This document shows positions 63,471 to 64,000 of a DNA stretch of 64,000 nucleotides, piece by piece. The first letter of the stretch is position 1, and the number at the start of each line of letters is the position of its first letter. The notes beneath the pieces were generated by a model. The model saw nothing but the letters and a program-made list of their open reading frames with translations, did no database searches and was not told the origin of the DNA. Origin of the DNA: Endothia cerciana (taxonomy: Eukaryota; Ascomycota; Sordariomycetes; Diaporthales; Cryphonectriaceae); contig JALRMH010000028.1 of assembly GCA_026119935.1 (NCBI GenBank), forward strand, positions 401,981 through 465,980, read 5' to 3'. A program made the position numbers and the translations under genes.

Positions 63471-63735
63471 ATGTCCATGTTCGTCAAGGGGGGCCTTGCC
63501 GTTGTCGTTGCTAAAATGTCTGGGGAAGGGAAGAAAAGGAAAAAAGAAAGGAAAACAAGAAGGGAAGAAAGAAAAGTAACAAGGTAGGCATCGCGTCATC
63601 TTCGCCCCGAGGTTTAAATCAGGGTTTGGGATGTCATGCAGATTCCGTCTTGAGACCGCTGGGTCTGGGGACCCCGAACCATCTACTATGGTAGCAGGAG
63701 AACTAGGTAGACCCAGCTGCCGGACAAGGTTGGCC

Positions 63736-63760
63736 ACACACACACACACACACACACACA
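63736..63760. repeat. (CA)12 microsatellite
   Basis: Pure CA run about 50 bp after the TACYATRGTA copy at 63684. Confidence 0.95.
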
Positions 63761-63890
63761 ATAGACTTTCGCCGAACCTGATCTGAATGGTCCCCAGCTG
63801 GCACCTACGATGTATCTAGAGTGCCCCATTACCAGGAGCGCCCGGCGTCGACGCGGGATAGAGTTCCTCATGGCACTGAGACGATTGTGT

Positions 63891-63987
63891 GGGGGGGGGG
63901 GGGGGGGGGCCCCCCCGGCCGCGGGAAGTGGTGGCAGGGAAAAATTAGGCGGGCCAGAAAGAAAAGGCAGGGGGGGGGGGGGGGGGG
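63891..63987. repeat. Terminal long G tracts
   Basis: G19 followed directly by C7 (63891-63916) and G18 (63970-63987), separated by about 50 bp of mixed sequence. They may be a genuine repeat or an assembly edge effect. Confidence 0.8.
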
Positions 63988-64000
63988 CGGGCCGGGGGGG

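Larger units (their letters stand above)
59863..64000. other. Upstream of Mid2-like gene and gene-free right end
   Basis: Contains the promoter/5' leader of the Mid2-like gene (to about 60.8 kb), then microsatellites, C/G runs and three TACYATRGTA copies. The long minus-strand frame 61318-62553 shows no conserved motif. The final 110 bases are mostly G runs. Confidence 0.5.

Noticed and set aside
63841..64000. Telomere at the right end
   Set aside because: No TTAGGG/CCCTAA arrays are present; only G runs.

Overview
The window looks like nuclear DNA of a filamentous ascomycete (Pezizomycotina, most likely Sordariomycetes). The genes are split by short GT-AG introns, mostly 53-180 nt, with CTAAC/CTGAC-type branch sites. 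Coding DNA is GC-rich, and the products are ordinary fungal housekeeping proteins. I see no prokaryotic operon, virus, CRISPR array, rRNA or complete tRNA. I cannot name the species.

Left part, 2.0-11.8 kb: a DET1-like histidine phosphatase (minus), a PRKRIP1-like RNA/kinase-associated protein (plus), the chaperonin subunit CCT3 (minus, convergent with the previous gene, 170 bp between stops) and a class II aldolase/adducin protein (plus). From 11.8 to 35 kb the DNA is gene-poor. It holds one clear gene, an ECL1-family zinc protein at 20.5 kb, a decayed gene relic near 13.5-14.1 kb, many homopolymers and microsatellites, and a cluster of a degenerate 10-bp palindrome (TACYATRGTA).

Right part, 35-60 kb, is gene-dense. 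It starts with a phytase-like secreted-protein gene whose frame is broken by at least four +1 shifts. Then come exportin-1/CRM1, alanine-glyoxylate aminotransferase and retromer VPS29. A mitotic neighbourhood follows: shugoshin and DASH subunit DAD2 head-to-head over a 488-bp promoter region, then a probable TPX2-like basic protein. The last genes are a membrane-anchored type-B carboxylesterase and a Ser/Thr-rich single-pass Mid2-like surface protein. From 60 to 64 kb I see no gene; the DNA ends in long G runs, which may mean a contig edge.

Exon boundaries were worked out by hand from splice signals, phase and family continuity. For every intact multi-exon gene the exon lengths sum to a multiple of three. 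I found no convincing new multi-gene system. The most unusual signals are the TACYATRGTA palindromes, the abundance of long dG/dC tracts (some acting as the pyrimidine tract of introns), the repeated +1 shifts in two genes flanking the desert, and the shugoshin-DAD2 divergent pair.
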